A DNA stretch of 23,433 nt from an uncultured Ruminiclostridium sp. (GTDB taxonomy: Bacteria; Bacillota; Clostridia; Oscillospirales; Ruminococcaceae). Shown one piece after another: positions 1 through 6,121 of this stretch. Position 1 is the first letter of the stretch; the number at the start of each line of letters is the position of its first letter. The DNA lies in the NCBI GenBank assembly GCA_910585505.1, contig CAJUFF010000028.1:1-23433 (forward strand). Direction: 5' to 3'. Made by a program: the position numbers and the translations under genes. Under the pieces are notes generated by a model, which worked only from the letters and a program-made list of their open reading frames with translations, did no database searches and was not told where the DNA came from.

Positions 1-50
1 ACTGTTAACCAATTAAAAACCATTTTTCCAATTTTTAATTGGTTAACAGT
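1..50. repeat. Perfect 19-bp inverted repeat at the window edge
   Basis: Positions 1-19 are the exact reverse complement of 32-50, with a 12-base loop. The arms begin ACTGTTAACCAATT. The stem is AT-rich and has no clear U-tract, so it is more like the interspersed palindromes elsewhere in the window than a classical terminator. It may continue beyond the window edge. Positions 51-131 hold nothing else recognisable apart from an isolated ATTAGTATTA at about 96-105, a motif that recurs at the ends of other palindromes here. Confidence 0.7.
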
Positions 51-131
51 ATAAAACACCTTTATCCTATTATAAATTTTTAAGGTTTACAAAGTATTAG
101 TATTAAATACGGTTTAAAGATACAAATAAAC

Positions 132-171
132 CAGCGCTTCGGTTAAAACGTAAGCTTTAACCGAAGCGCTG
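132..171 (-). terminator. Probable terminator of the spore-protein gene
   Basis: A 16-bp perfect stem (132-147 with 156-171, CAGCGCTTCGGTTAAA in one arm) has an 8-base loop. It lies 13 bases beyond the stop codon of the SASP gene. On the minus strand it is followed by a moderately T-rich run (TTTATTTGTA). Position and strength suit a rho-independent terminator. Confidence 0.75.
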
Positions 172-184
172 CTGTAATTATGGG

Positions 185-367
185 TTACTTAGCGCTGTTT
201 TCGTAGGATTCGATCATTTTCTTAACCATCTGACCTCCTACGGAACCTACCTGCTTAGCGGTAAGGTCACCGTTGTAACCGTGATCCTTAAGAGGTACTC
301 CTACTTCGTTAGCTGCCTGCATCTTAATAGAATCAAGAGAAGCGCTTCTATTCTTATTATTAGACAT
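185..367 (-). CDS. Small acid-soluble spore protein, alpha/beta type
   Basis: This 60-aa protein matches the alpha/beta-type SASP family, which coats spore-core DNA and protects it from UV and heat, then is degraded by the GPR protease at germination. The family pattern is visible: a conserved SLDSIKMQAANEVGV segment carrying the Glu-hydrophobic GPR cleavage region, and a C-terminal GSVGGQMVKKMI helix. The chosen start is ATG at 367 because GGAGGAAAG lies just upstream. An in-frame ATG 15 bases earlier overlaps that ribosome binding site and is unlikely to be used. The length is normal for the family. It is monocistronic with its own terminator. A forespore (sigma G) promoter is expected, but I could not identify a convincing one. 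The gene implies that the host forms endospores. Confidence 0.93.
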   Translation of the reverse strand: MSNNKNRSASLDSIKMQAANEVGVPLKDHGYNGDLTAKQVGSVGGQMVKKMIESYENSAK

Positions 368-548
368 TTTGCTTTCCTCCATTTAATAAAAATGAAAATA
401 TCAAAGTGATCTTTTAAATCATATTCACAAGAACTTCTGCCCTTGTGCTAATATTATTGCTCCTGATAAAATCAATATGTAAGGAAATTTTTTCAATCTC
501 GGACAGACTTTGGAAACACGTTTTAAATGGAGAAATTGTTTATAAAAA

Positions 549-856
549 TTACATCACTTTAAATAATGGATTAAAAGGACGTCGATAAACATCTAATCTA
601 TCCTTCATAGCCGCTGCGAATTCTGCTCCCGGTTTTGGTATACAACTATTATTTGACAAGCCAAGGCTTAAGTTAGCTTTTTTAAAGTAGTTCTGACCGC
701 TGTAGCCGAAATAGAATCAATGACTTTTAAAATTCCACAATATCTTATTGTCAATCATTTGCAGTGTCCATTTGATGTTTCCTTCAGGTGCTTCTAAACA
801 CGCAAATGCTATGGTTCGTCTTCTCTTAATTCCACATGATATTTACGTGGGTTCAT
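549..856 (-). pseudogene. Decayed IS630-family transposase fragment
   Basis: No intact reading frame remains, but the three minus-strand frames read in series resemble an IS630-type transposase N-terminal half. An ATG at 856 opens with MNPRKYHVELREDE, like the usual R-K-x-x-V-x-L-T-x-E-E start. A second piece reads PEGNIKWTLQMID, and a third reads VIDSISATAVRTTLKK. A final piece reads CIPKPGAEFAAAMKDRLDVY followed by RRPFNP, which corresponds to the family's conserved WCIPP...AEFVAAMEDVLDVYxRPYDP stretch. Frameshifts and stops separate the pieces. The helix-turn-helix region between the first two pieces is deleted, and the DDE catalytic domain is absent. It is a dead relic of one insertion. 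Bounds are approximate. Positions 383-548 hold nothing I recognise. Confidence 0.75.
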
Positions 857-919
857 TTTCATTACCTCGTAAATATTATACCATTTTATTTTAGTTTTAC
901 AAACTTTTTAAGGTACTAA

Positions 920-1073
920 GGCTTGTTTGAAAATAGAGGAAATGACGGATATTTGACCCCAAAAGGTTAGTTTCAAGGAAAAAACGCAGTCAAACCGTTG
1001 TTTGACAAGGATTTTTGCGCAGAAAATGACAGTTTGAGTGCGTAAAGACAGCGTTTCCGATTTTATACAAGCC
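920..1073. mobile_element. MITE-like element C (154 bp)
   Basis: The element has imperfect terminal inverted repeats starting GGCTTGT (920) and ending ACAAGCC (1073), with weaker pairing continuing about 20 bases inward. It has no coding capacity. Internally it shares ordered motifs with the element at 8572-8734: TTTCAAGGA, then AACGC-GTC, then GTTTG, then an A/T-rich TTTGC-GAAAA block. This suggests a common family with diverged ends. No clear target-site duplication is visible. Confidence 0.55.
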
Positions 1074-1125
1074 ATAATCTATATGACCACGGTGTAGACA
1101 AATAATACGGATAGTGCTTAGGATG

Positions 1126-1179
1126 TAATAACCATTTTGATTTTGATTATAATTTTATCCTATGTCACAATGGTTATTA
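1126..1179. repeat. Short palindromic repeat, TAATAACCATTTTGA family, copy 1
   Basis: The left arm TAATAACCATTTTGA (1126-1140) pairs with the right arm GTCACAATGGTTATTA (1164-1179), with one mismatch. The loop contains ATTTTATCCTAT, whose reverse complement ATAGGATAAAAT recurs in the loop of the copy at 23386-23433. Conserved loops argue for dispersal as a unit rather than independent hairpins. The interval 1074-1218 contains nothing else evident. Confidence 0.75.
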
Positions 1180-1218
1180 GTATTAGGGTGCAATCTGTAA
1201 TCGTAATTTCAATAAAAT

Positions 1219-1256
1219 AAATCCGAACCACATCTTTTGCATTGTGGTTCGGATTT
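1219..1256. terminator. Terminator downstream of the surface-protein gene
   Basis: A 14-bp perfect stem (1219-1232 with 1243-1256, AAATCCGAACCACA in one arm) has a 10-base loop. A run of six T follows on the plus strand, and TTTATTTTATT follows on the minus strand. It lies about 50 bases past the stop of the minus-strand surface-protein gene and should act as its rho-independent terminator. Confidence 0.8.
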
Positions 1257-1304
1257 TTTGAGGGGAATCCCCCTTTTAAATTTTTAATCCGGTAAAAACT
1301 CGAA

Positions 1305-2060
1305 TTACTTTCTCTTCTTGGCGATTACAATAGCGCCTGCCGCGATGATGGCAAGACCTGCAACCGCAGCAACGCCCTCAACGCCTGTATCGGCATTGCC
1401 CTTGTCGGAAGAAGGAGCGTTGGTAACGGTATCCTCACCGGCAGGAGCGGCAGTGGTTTCAGCGGGAGCTGTCTCGTCAGTCTCAGCAGGGGCAGCGTCA
1501 GTCTCGGCGGGAGTTGCGTCAGTTTCCGCAGGAGCAGCGTCGCTTGCATACTCGGCAATGATAGAACCCTTACCACCACCAATGGTGAGAATGATCATAT
1601 CGGGTGCGGCAGCTTCGGCAGCATCGGGGTACTTAGCTATATACTGAGTCCACTCGGAAGCAACGTCGGTAATAGCGGTAAATGTCATTGTGGTACCCTC
1701 AACGGCTACGCCATCGGGAAGGATAACGTTTGCACCGGTCCAAGTCTCGAAAGAACCGCCGTCCCACTTGAAAGCATTGGCTTCAACGGCAGAATCACCG
1801 CCCCAGTTGGTCTGGATAAGAGCATATCCGGTAGCGCCATCGGCAGTTTCATAAGAAATTGTGAGGCTGTCGATCTTTTGAATATGACCAAGCTGAGCCT
1901 GAGTGTAGAATCCGGTGCCGGACGTGTCAAGGTTCAGGTTAGCGGCAGAGTTTTTGTAAGTATACTCTGTTTTGAAATCCGCTGCGCTTGCGGCGATAGC
2001 CAAAGAGCTTACTGCCATTACAGAAGCAACGGCACCCGCAATCATCTTTTTAATGTTCAT
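1305..2060 (-). CDS. Secreted, wall- or membrane-anchored surface protein of unknown function
   Basis: This is a 251-aa protein. Residues 1-26 form a signal peptide (MNIKK, a hydrophobic core, then ASA before ADF). Residues 27 to about 172 form a Gly/Thr/Trp-containing, probably beta-rich domain that I do not recognise; a carbohydrate-binding fold is possible but unproven. Residues 174-211 are a low-complexity spacer of imperfect D-A-x-P-A-E-T repeats. The tail has NADTG at 222-226, a hydrophobic segment and KKRK. This tripartite tail resembles a sortase sorting signal, but with N-A-D-T-G instead of LPXTG. The start ATG at 2060 follows GGAGGAATT; an in-frame ATG 15 bases upstream overlaps that site. 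The gene is monocistronic, with its own promoter (2113-2141) and terminator. The anchoring mode is an inference. Confidence 0.8.
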   Translation of the reverse strand: MNIKKMIAGAVASVMAVSSLAIAASAADFKTEYTYKNSAANLNLDTSGTGFYTQAQLGHIQKIDSLTISYETADGATGYALIQTNWGGDSAVEANAFKWDGGSFETWTGANVILPDGVAVEGTTMTFTAITDVASEWTQYIAKYPDAAEAAAPDMIILTIGGGKGSIIAEYASDAAPAETDATPAETDAAPAETDETAPAETTAAPAGEDTVTNAPSSDKGNADTGVEGVAAVAGLAIIAAGAIVIAKKRK

Positions 2061-2112
2061 TGTAAATTCCTCCATATTTTTAAATATATCCTGGGATAAT
2101 AACCCATATAAA

Positions 2113-2141
2113 ATTATATCTCAAAGACACAGCGATTGCAA
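2113..2141 (-). promoter_or_regulatory. SigmaA-type promoter of the surface-protein gene
   Basis: On the minus strand, -35 TTGCAA (2141-2136) and -10 TATAAT (2118-2113) are separated by exactly 17 bases. Transcription should start near 2106, giving a leader of about 45 bases before the ATG at 2060. Confidence 0.8.
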
Positions 2142-2272
2142 CAGTGAATAGTTACAATCTTTATTGTTATTTTTGGTTGAAACTGTTTAAAAATACGGTG
2201 CAGTTTTTGTTAAATTTACTTAAAATATTAATTTTTCCTATTTTAACTAAAATTTTAGCAAAAATTTACATT

Positions 2273-3679
2273 TTAAACGGGCATGACCTTATTGGCCTTA
2301 TCTGCGTGAGCATTGTCGATACCGTTTTCCTTATCTCTGCGCTTTTCAAAGAACTTTTCGGCCACCTGTCCGAACATTGCGTAGCTGAGAACATCTTCGT
2401 CCTGTTCCGCCCACTTGGCAGCTTCCGCTTTAAGCTTATCCAGTTCGGGCGCAATAAGGTCGGCGGGACGGCAGTCAATGGGCGGTTCGTCTCCGATTAT
2501 CTTATTTCTGAACGCGGGATCGATATCAACGGGAGTCTTTCCGTATTCGCCGCGAACAAGACCTTTAAATTCCTTGGTGACGGTTTTATAGCGCTCGCCT
2601 GTGATTACGTTAAACACCGCCTGAGTACCGACTATCTGGCTGGTGGGAGTTACAAGAGGAGGATAACCCGCGTCCTCTCTTACTCTCGGCACTTCCTTAA
2701 GCACTTCGTCAAGCTTTTCCGACTTGCCCGCCTGTTTAAGCTGAGAAACAAGGTTGGAAAGCATACCGCCGGGAACCTGATACAAAAGTGTGTTTGCGTC
2801 CACGCCCATAACCTTTGGGTCAAGCTGTCCGCTCTTAAGGTACTTCTGGCGGAGAGTCTGGAAGTAATCGCGAACCTCATTGAGCGCGTGGAGATCAAGT
2901 CCGGTGTCAAACTCTGTGCCTTGCAGCGCGGCTACCATGGATTCGGTAGAGGGGTGGCTCGTGCCCATAGCCAAAGGAGAAATGGCCGTATCAATAACGT
3001 CGGCGCCCGCCTCTATACCTTTAAGAAGCGACATGGAGGCAAGACCCGAAGTATAGTGCGAATGAAGCTGGATCGGGATCTTTACCGCCGATTTGAGCGC
3101 TTTTACAAGCTCATATGTTGTATAAGGCTTAAGCAGACCCGCCATATCCTTTATACAAATACTGTCCGCGCCTTCGTCCTCAAGCTGTTTGGCGAACTCC
3201 ACGAATTTTTCGTTAGTGTGAACCGGGCTGAGAGTGTAGCTTATGCAGCCCTGGAAGTGCGCCCCTTCTTTCTTTGCCGCCCTGATAGATGTTTTCATAT
3301 TGCGTATATCGTTTAACGCGTCAAATATACGTATAATATCAATACCGTTATATACGCACTTTTGTACGAAGTATTCCAGAACATCGTCGGCATAGTGACG
3401 GTATCCTAACATATTCTGTCCTCTGAACAACATCTGGAGCTTTGAATTGGGCATTTCGCGGCGAAGTATCCTGAGTCTGTCCCAAGGATCCTCGTCCAGA
3501 AAGCGCAGACAGCTATCAAATGTGGCGCCGCCCCAACATTCTACGGAACGGTATCCGATCTTGTCCATTGTTCTCAAAATCGGGCGCATCTCGTCCATGG
3601 TCATGCGAGTGGCGATAAGAGACTGGTGAGCGTCGCGAAGAACGGTTTCGGTGATGCCCACTCTTTTTACATTAGCCAT
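2273..3679 (-). CDS. Oxaloacetate decarboxylase alpha / pyruvate carboxylase B-type carboxyltransferase subunit
   Basis: This 468-aa protein transfers carboxyl groups between biotin and pyruvate/oxaloacetate. It has the HMGL-like TIM barrel with D-A-H-Q-S at 16-20, the carbamylated-lysine region CIKDMAGLL (K177), and the metal-binding HSHYTSG (H206, H208). The conserved PYC/OADA domain follows. The usual C-terminal biotinyl domain of long OadA proteins is absent; the biotin carrier is encoded separately at 3822-4187. The start ATG at 3679 follows AAAGGAC. It is the last gene of the three-gene set transcribed from 5808-5836, separated from the carrier gene by 142 bases containing two palindromes. 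It may be the 5S-like subunit of a transcarboxylase, an oxaloacetate decarboxylase subunit, or a PycB. No membrane beta subunit is nearby, so a sodium pump is not supported here. Confidence 0.9.
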   Translation of the reverse strand: MANVKRVGITETVLRDAHQSLIATRMTMDEMRPILRTMDKIGYRSVECWGGATFDSCLRFLDEDPWDRLRILRREMPNSKLQMLFRGQNMLGYRHYADDVLEYFVQKCVYNGIDIIRIFDALNDIRNMKTSIRAAKKEGAHFQGCISYTLSPVHTNEKFVEFAKQLEDEGADSICIKDMAGLLKPYTTYELVKALKSAVKIPIQLHSHYTSGLASMSLLKGIEAGADVIDTAISPLAMGTSHPSTESMVAALQGTEFDTGLDLHALNEVRDYFQTLRQKYLKSGQLDPKVMGVDANTLLYQVPGGMLSNLVSQLKQAGKSEKLDEVLKEVPRVREDAGYPPLVTPTSQIVGTQAVFNVITGERYKTVTKEFKGLVRGEYGKTPVDIDPAFRNKIIGDEPPIDCRPADLIAPELDKLKAEAAKWAEQDEDVLSYAMFGQVAEKFFEKRRDKENGIDNAHADKANKVMPV

Positions 3680-3706
3680 ATGTGATCAAGTCCTTTCGTA
3701 TATTTC

Positions 3707-3762
3707 ATATTAATCCCTATTTAAATCGTGTGTATTACGTAAGTTTAAAACAGGATTGATAT
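3707..3762. repeat. Palindromic repeat with TATTACGT core, copy 1
   Basis: The arms ATATTAATCC...TTTAAA and TTTAAA...GGATTGATAT pair imperfectly (about 15 of 19 positions). They flank a core reading TATTACGTAAGTTTAAA. The same core (TATTACGTCGGTTTAAA) and a similar outer arm occur at 5669-5721. It lies between the biotin-carrier gene and the OadA-type gene, so it would be transcribed within the operon. Confidence 0.6.
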
Positions 3763-3766
3763 AATC

Positions 3767-3797
3767 GCTGCCGGAATTGTAAAGCCATTCCGGCAGC
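3767..3797. repeat. GCTGCCGGAAT hairpin between biotin carrier and OadA-type genes
   Basis: An 11-bp perfect stem (GCTGCCGGAAT at 3767-3777 with 3787-3797) has a 9-base loop. The sequence on the minus strand after the hairpin is not a T-run, so full termination is doubtful; attenuation or mRNA processing is possible. The left arm and loop recur at 8506-8557 (GCTGCCGGAATTG then TAAGC and ATTCC), so this is probably a dispersed repeat. Confidence 0.6.
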
Positions 3798-3821
3798 TTG
3801 TGTAAGCCGCGCTTTAAAAGG

Positions 3822-4187
3822 TTAATTCAGTGTGGCGATAACCGATCCGGTGGAAACGCTGTCTCCCTTATTTACATTTATGGAGGCAATGGTTCCGTCT
3901 CTGTCCGCCACAACGTCGTTTTCCATCTTCATGGCTTCGAGAACGGCAATAACGGTTCCGTTCTTAACGGGGTCGCCTACTTTTGCCTTTACGTCAACTA
4001 TGGTTCCCGGCATGGGAGCGGTAATTTTTACGCTTCCCGCTGCCGCGGAGGATTTGGACGCGGCGGGCTTGGCGGCTGCCTTTGGTACGGCGGCGGGAGC
4101 GGGAGCAGCGGAAACAGCGTCGTTGTCCGCTTCTTCTACCGCAACGTCGTATACGGTTCCGTTTACTGTAATGTTATATCTTTTCAT
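3822..4187 (-). CDS. Biotin carboxyl carrier protein (biotinyl/lipoyl-attachment domain)
   Basis: This 121-aa protein carries carboxyl-biotin between the two carboxyltransferase subunits encoded on either side. Residues 1-20 form a short N-terminal beta segment (MKRYNITVNG). Residues 21-50 are an Ala/Pro-rich flexible linker. The C-terminal half is a biotinyl domain with the canonical EAMKMEND motif, so K87 is the expected biotinylated lysine. The small size and Ala/Pro hinge resemble the 1.3S subunit of propionibacterial transcarboxylase and the carrier subunits of methylmalonyl-CoA decarboxylases. The start ATG at 4187 follows AAAGGAAAA. It lies 73 bases downstream of the carboxyltransferase gene in the same operon. 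Confidence 0.93.
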   Translation of the reverse strand: MKRYNITVNGTVYDVAVEEADNDAVSAAPAPAAVPKAAAKPAASKSSAAAGSVKITAPMPGTIVDVKAKVGDPVKNGTVIAVLEAMKMENDVVADRDGTIASINVNKGDSVSTGSVIATLN

Positions 4188-4260
4188 GAGATTTTTTCCT
4201 TTCTCCGATAAAATACAATTTTTTAATCATTTTGCATAACTCGGAAAGCATTGCCGAAAT

Positions 4261-5616
4261 TTAATATACAAAGTTGATATGCTTGCGAGCGGGCGAGCTT
4301 ACTCTCTTTCCGGAGAGTATTTCCAGCGCGCCGTTTATTTCTTTCCAGATATCTTCCGGTTCGATGATTCTGTCTATAATTCCCTTTTCCATTGCGCTGA
4401 GAGCGCTTGCTTCGTCCTTTGCGTACTTTTCGGCTGCTTCTTCTAATTCTTCCTTGGTATTAAGCTTATCAGAATACAAGAAAATGGCGGCCGCTTTAGG
4501 AGTTGTGGGAGCGATTACCGCTTGTTCCAAAGCAAGAGTAATGTCCGCGTTGGAGCCGCAGAATACCGTAAAAACTCCGCCCAGAGCATTACCGGTTATC
4601 AAAGCTACTTTCGGAGCCGTGGAAGAGGAGTATACCTGAGTAAGCTTAGCGGCGTCGCGCACGCTTTCGGAAAACTCGGCGTCCTTGTCCGCCGCAAAGC
4701 CATCGCTGTCCACAACCGTTACGACGGGAATTGAGAAGGCGTCGCAAATGCTGACAAAACGGGCTATTTTGGCGGTATCGTCGGCGGTAAGCTTTCCTTC
4801 CGCCTTATCCGTAGCCACAAAGCCCACGGTTTTCCAGTTAACGCTTCCCAAAGCGGTATAAGCCGCCGCGCCGAAATCCTTAAAGAGTTCGATAAGGCTG
4901 TCCTTATCGGCAATTGCTTTTATCATTGCTTCGCCTTTTAAAGAAGCGTCCGGGGCGTCGGTGGGAAGCGCAAAATAATCGTTACCAGCAACTTCAAGAT
5001 TGTTCTGGGGGAGAATGGAAACGAGAGCCTTAGCTTTCTTTACCGCTTCGTCCAGATCCTTTGCGGTAAGACAAGAAACGCCTGACTTAGCCGTATTGGC
5101 CGCATCCGACGATCCGCCGGTGATAAAGGGCGGGTTAAGAAACAGCTCCGCATTTTCGGTCATAATCACAAAATCAGCCATACATGCCAGCGAAGCGCTT
5201 ATACCGCCGCATACGCCGCTGATAATCGCAATCTGGGGCGCCACGCCCGATATGGAAGCACAAGCGTTGGCAATATCGCCGTAAGCCGTCAGAAGCTCCT
5301 GCCCCTCAGAGATATCTCCGCCCTTTGAATCGTAAACCGCAATTACGGGAGCGCCGTTTTTAACCGCTAAGGAGTAGAGCTTTACAATTTTGCCCGCCGC
5401 CGCTTTGCACACGGCTCCGCTTTTTACCGAAACGTCCTGTACAAACGCGTAAGCGGGGCAGCCGTCTATCTGACCGTATCCGGTTACCACGCTTCCTCCC
5501 GTATACGGCGATAATTCGGTAAAGCTGTCTTCGTCAAACATGGAGATAAGAGTATTTCTTGCTTCGCTTGAAGCGTTTTCCTGCTTTAGCTCCGCCAAAG
5601 TCTTATTTGTATCCAC
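4261..5616 (-). CDS. Acyl-CoA carboxyltransferase subunit (MmdA / 12S-like), divergent and short
   Basis: This 451-aa crotonase-fold carboxyltransferase resembles propionyl-CoA carboxylase beta, methylmalonyl-CoA decarboxylase alpha and transcarboxylase 12S, which exchange CO2 between biotin and an acyl-CoA. The N-terminal half shows the family GYGQIDG and QDVSVKSGA blocks, DSKGGDISEG in place of the usual DSGGARxQEG, and a Gly-Gly oxyanion loop (SGVCGGISAS). The C-terminal half has the second oxyanion loop ALGGVF. It is about 60 residues shorter than typical family members (about 510), and the substitutions near the first active-site loop are unusual. The start is GTG at 5616, preceded by GGAGGATCATACAAA. 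It is the first gene of the operon; the acyl-CoA substrate cannot be read from sequence. Confidence 0.82.
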   Translation of the reverse strand: MDTNKTLAELKQENASSEARNTLISMFDEDSFTELSPYTGGSVVTGYGQIDGCPAYAFVQDVSVKSGAVCKAAAGKIVKLYSLAVKNGAPVIAVYDSKGGDISEGQELLTAYGDIANACASISGVAPQIAIISGVCGGISASLACMADFVIMTENAELFLNPPFITGGSSDAANTAKSGVSCLTAKDLDEAVKKAKALVSILPQNNLEVAGNDYFALPTDAPDASLKGEAMIKAIADKDSLIELFKDFGAAAYTALGSVNWKTVGFVATDKAEGKLTADDTAKIARFVSICDAFSIPVVTVVDSDGFAADKDAEFSESVRDAAKLTQVYSSSTAPKVALITGNALGGVFTVFCGSNADITLALEQAVIAPTTPKAAAIFLYSDKLNTKEELEEAAEKYAKDEASALSAMEKGIIDRIIEPEDIWKEINGALEILSGKRVSSPARKHINFVY

Positions 5617-5648
5617 TTTGTATGATCCTCCGTTCTTGTTCCTTATGA

Positions 5649-5743
5649 AATCCGCGTAAGCTGCCGTTTAATAATAACCCATTTTAAACAGTATATTACG
5701 TCGGTTTAAATGGGATTGGTATAAAGTCGGTATTACGCGGATT
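5649..5743. promoter_or_regulatory. Structured leader of the carboxyltransferase operon, with TATTACGT repeat copy 2
   Basis: AATCCGCGTAA (5649-5659) and TTACGCGGATT (5733-5743) form an 11-bp outer stem. Inside it lies a second palindrome: CCCATTTTAAAC near 5678-5689 with GTTTAAATGGG at 5704-5714, one base bulged. The inner core TATTACGTCGGTTTAAA matches the element at 3707-3762. The whole sits in the ~190-base untranslated leader of the operon. It does not match a riboswitch I know. Confidence 0.6.
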
Positions 5744-5807
5744 CCTGATTCGGCGCGGTCTTGCCTGCAAAGGAAAAAAGACCGACCCGAAAAAATTTCC
5801 AATTTAT

Positions 5808-5836
5808 ATTATACTATATTGTCTGGTCAATTGCAA
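5808..5836 (-). promoter_or_regulatory. SigmaA-type promoter of the carboxyltransferase operon
   Basis: On the minus strand, -35 TTGCAA (5836-5831) and -10 TATAAT (5813-5808) are spaced by 17 bases. An overlapping TTGACC with a downstream TATAAA at 16-base spacing is an alternative. The predicted start near 5801 leaves a long leader before the GTG at 5616. Confidence 0.78.
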
Positions 5837-5890
5837 GGGGGAATGTGAAATTTTTAATTTTTTGCATTATTTACTATATAAACAAAAATC

Positions 5891-5957
5891 GGCCAAGCCG
5901 CAGATGAAAAAATCGGACGTTAGCGGTTTCCCCGAAAAATTCATCTGTGGTTTGACC
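5891..5957. repeat. Imperfect inverted repeat in the 5617-6121 intergenic region
   Basis: The left arm at 5891-5916, containing CCGCAGATGAA, pairs with the right arm at 5932-5957, containing TTCATCTGTGG. The match is 19 of 26 positions. It lies upstream of the carboxyltransferase promoter and downstream of the ABC permease gene. There is no long T-run on either side. The 505-base gap also holds the promoter, the structured leader and the two elements listed next. Confidence 0.5.
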
Positions 5958-5979
5958 AATGCTGTTTCGTATCGTTTTT

Positions 5980-6007
5980 ATACTAATCTTTGATCAAAAA
6001 TTAGTAT
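5980..6007. repeat. TACTAATCTTTGATC-family palindrome, short form
   Basis: ATACTAAT (5980-5987) and ATTAGTAT (6000-6007) are the outer arms. The left side continues as CTTTGATCA, identical to the left arm of the full palindrome at 16590-16644. The matching right-arm portion is missing here, so this appears to be an internally deleted copy. Confidence 0.5.
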
Positions 6008-6025
6008 TAAACACAGCTTGTTATA

Positions 6026-6074
6026 ACTGCCGGATTTGCGAGGCAATTCCGAGGTTCGGTATTGTGCGGTGCTG
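6026..6074. repeat. Degenerate CTGCCGGA-type element
   Basis: This stretch begins ACTGCCGGATTTGC, continues GAGG-CAATTCC-GAGG, and ends GCGGTGCTGA. It follows the order of motifs in the element at 8506-8557 but with a poorly paired right arm. It lies just past the ABC permease stop codon and may be part of its 3' untranslated region. Confidence 0.35.
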
Positions 6075-6121
6075 ACTAATTTTAGGTTAAAGCAAAAAAG
6101 TCAACGGTATTTTGCGTAATT

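Noticed and set aside
368..440. SigmaG promoter for the SASP gene
   Set aside because: A TGAATA lies upstream on the minus strand, but no good -10 match occurs at suitable spacing. Expected from biology but not supported by sequence.
2144..3316. Long plus-strand open frame (390 codons) opposite the OadA-type gene
   Set aside because: It is antisense to a gene with clear motifs, its composition is not protein-like, and it has no ribosome binding site. It is an overlap artefact.
2273..5616. Sodium-pumping oxaloacetate or methylmalonyl-CoA decarboxylase
   Set aside because: No membrane beta subunit or OadG-type subunit is encoded in the window, so the pump function is not supported here.
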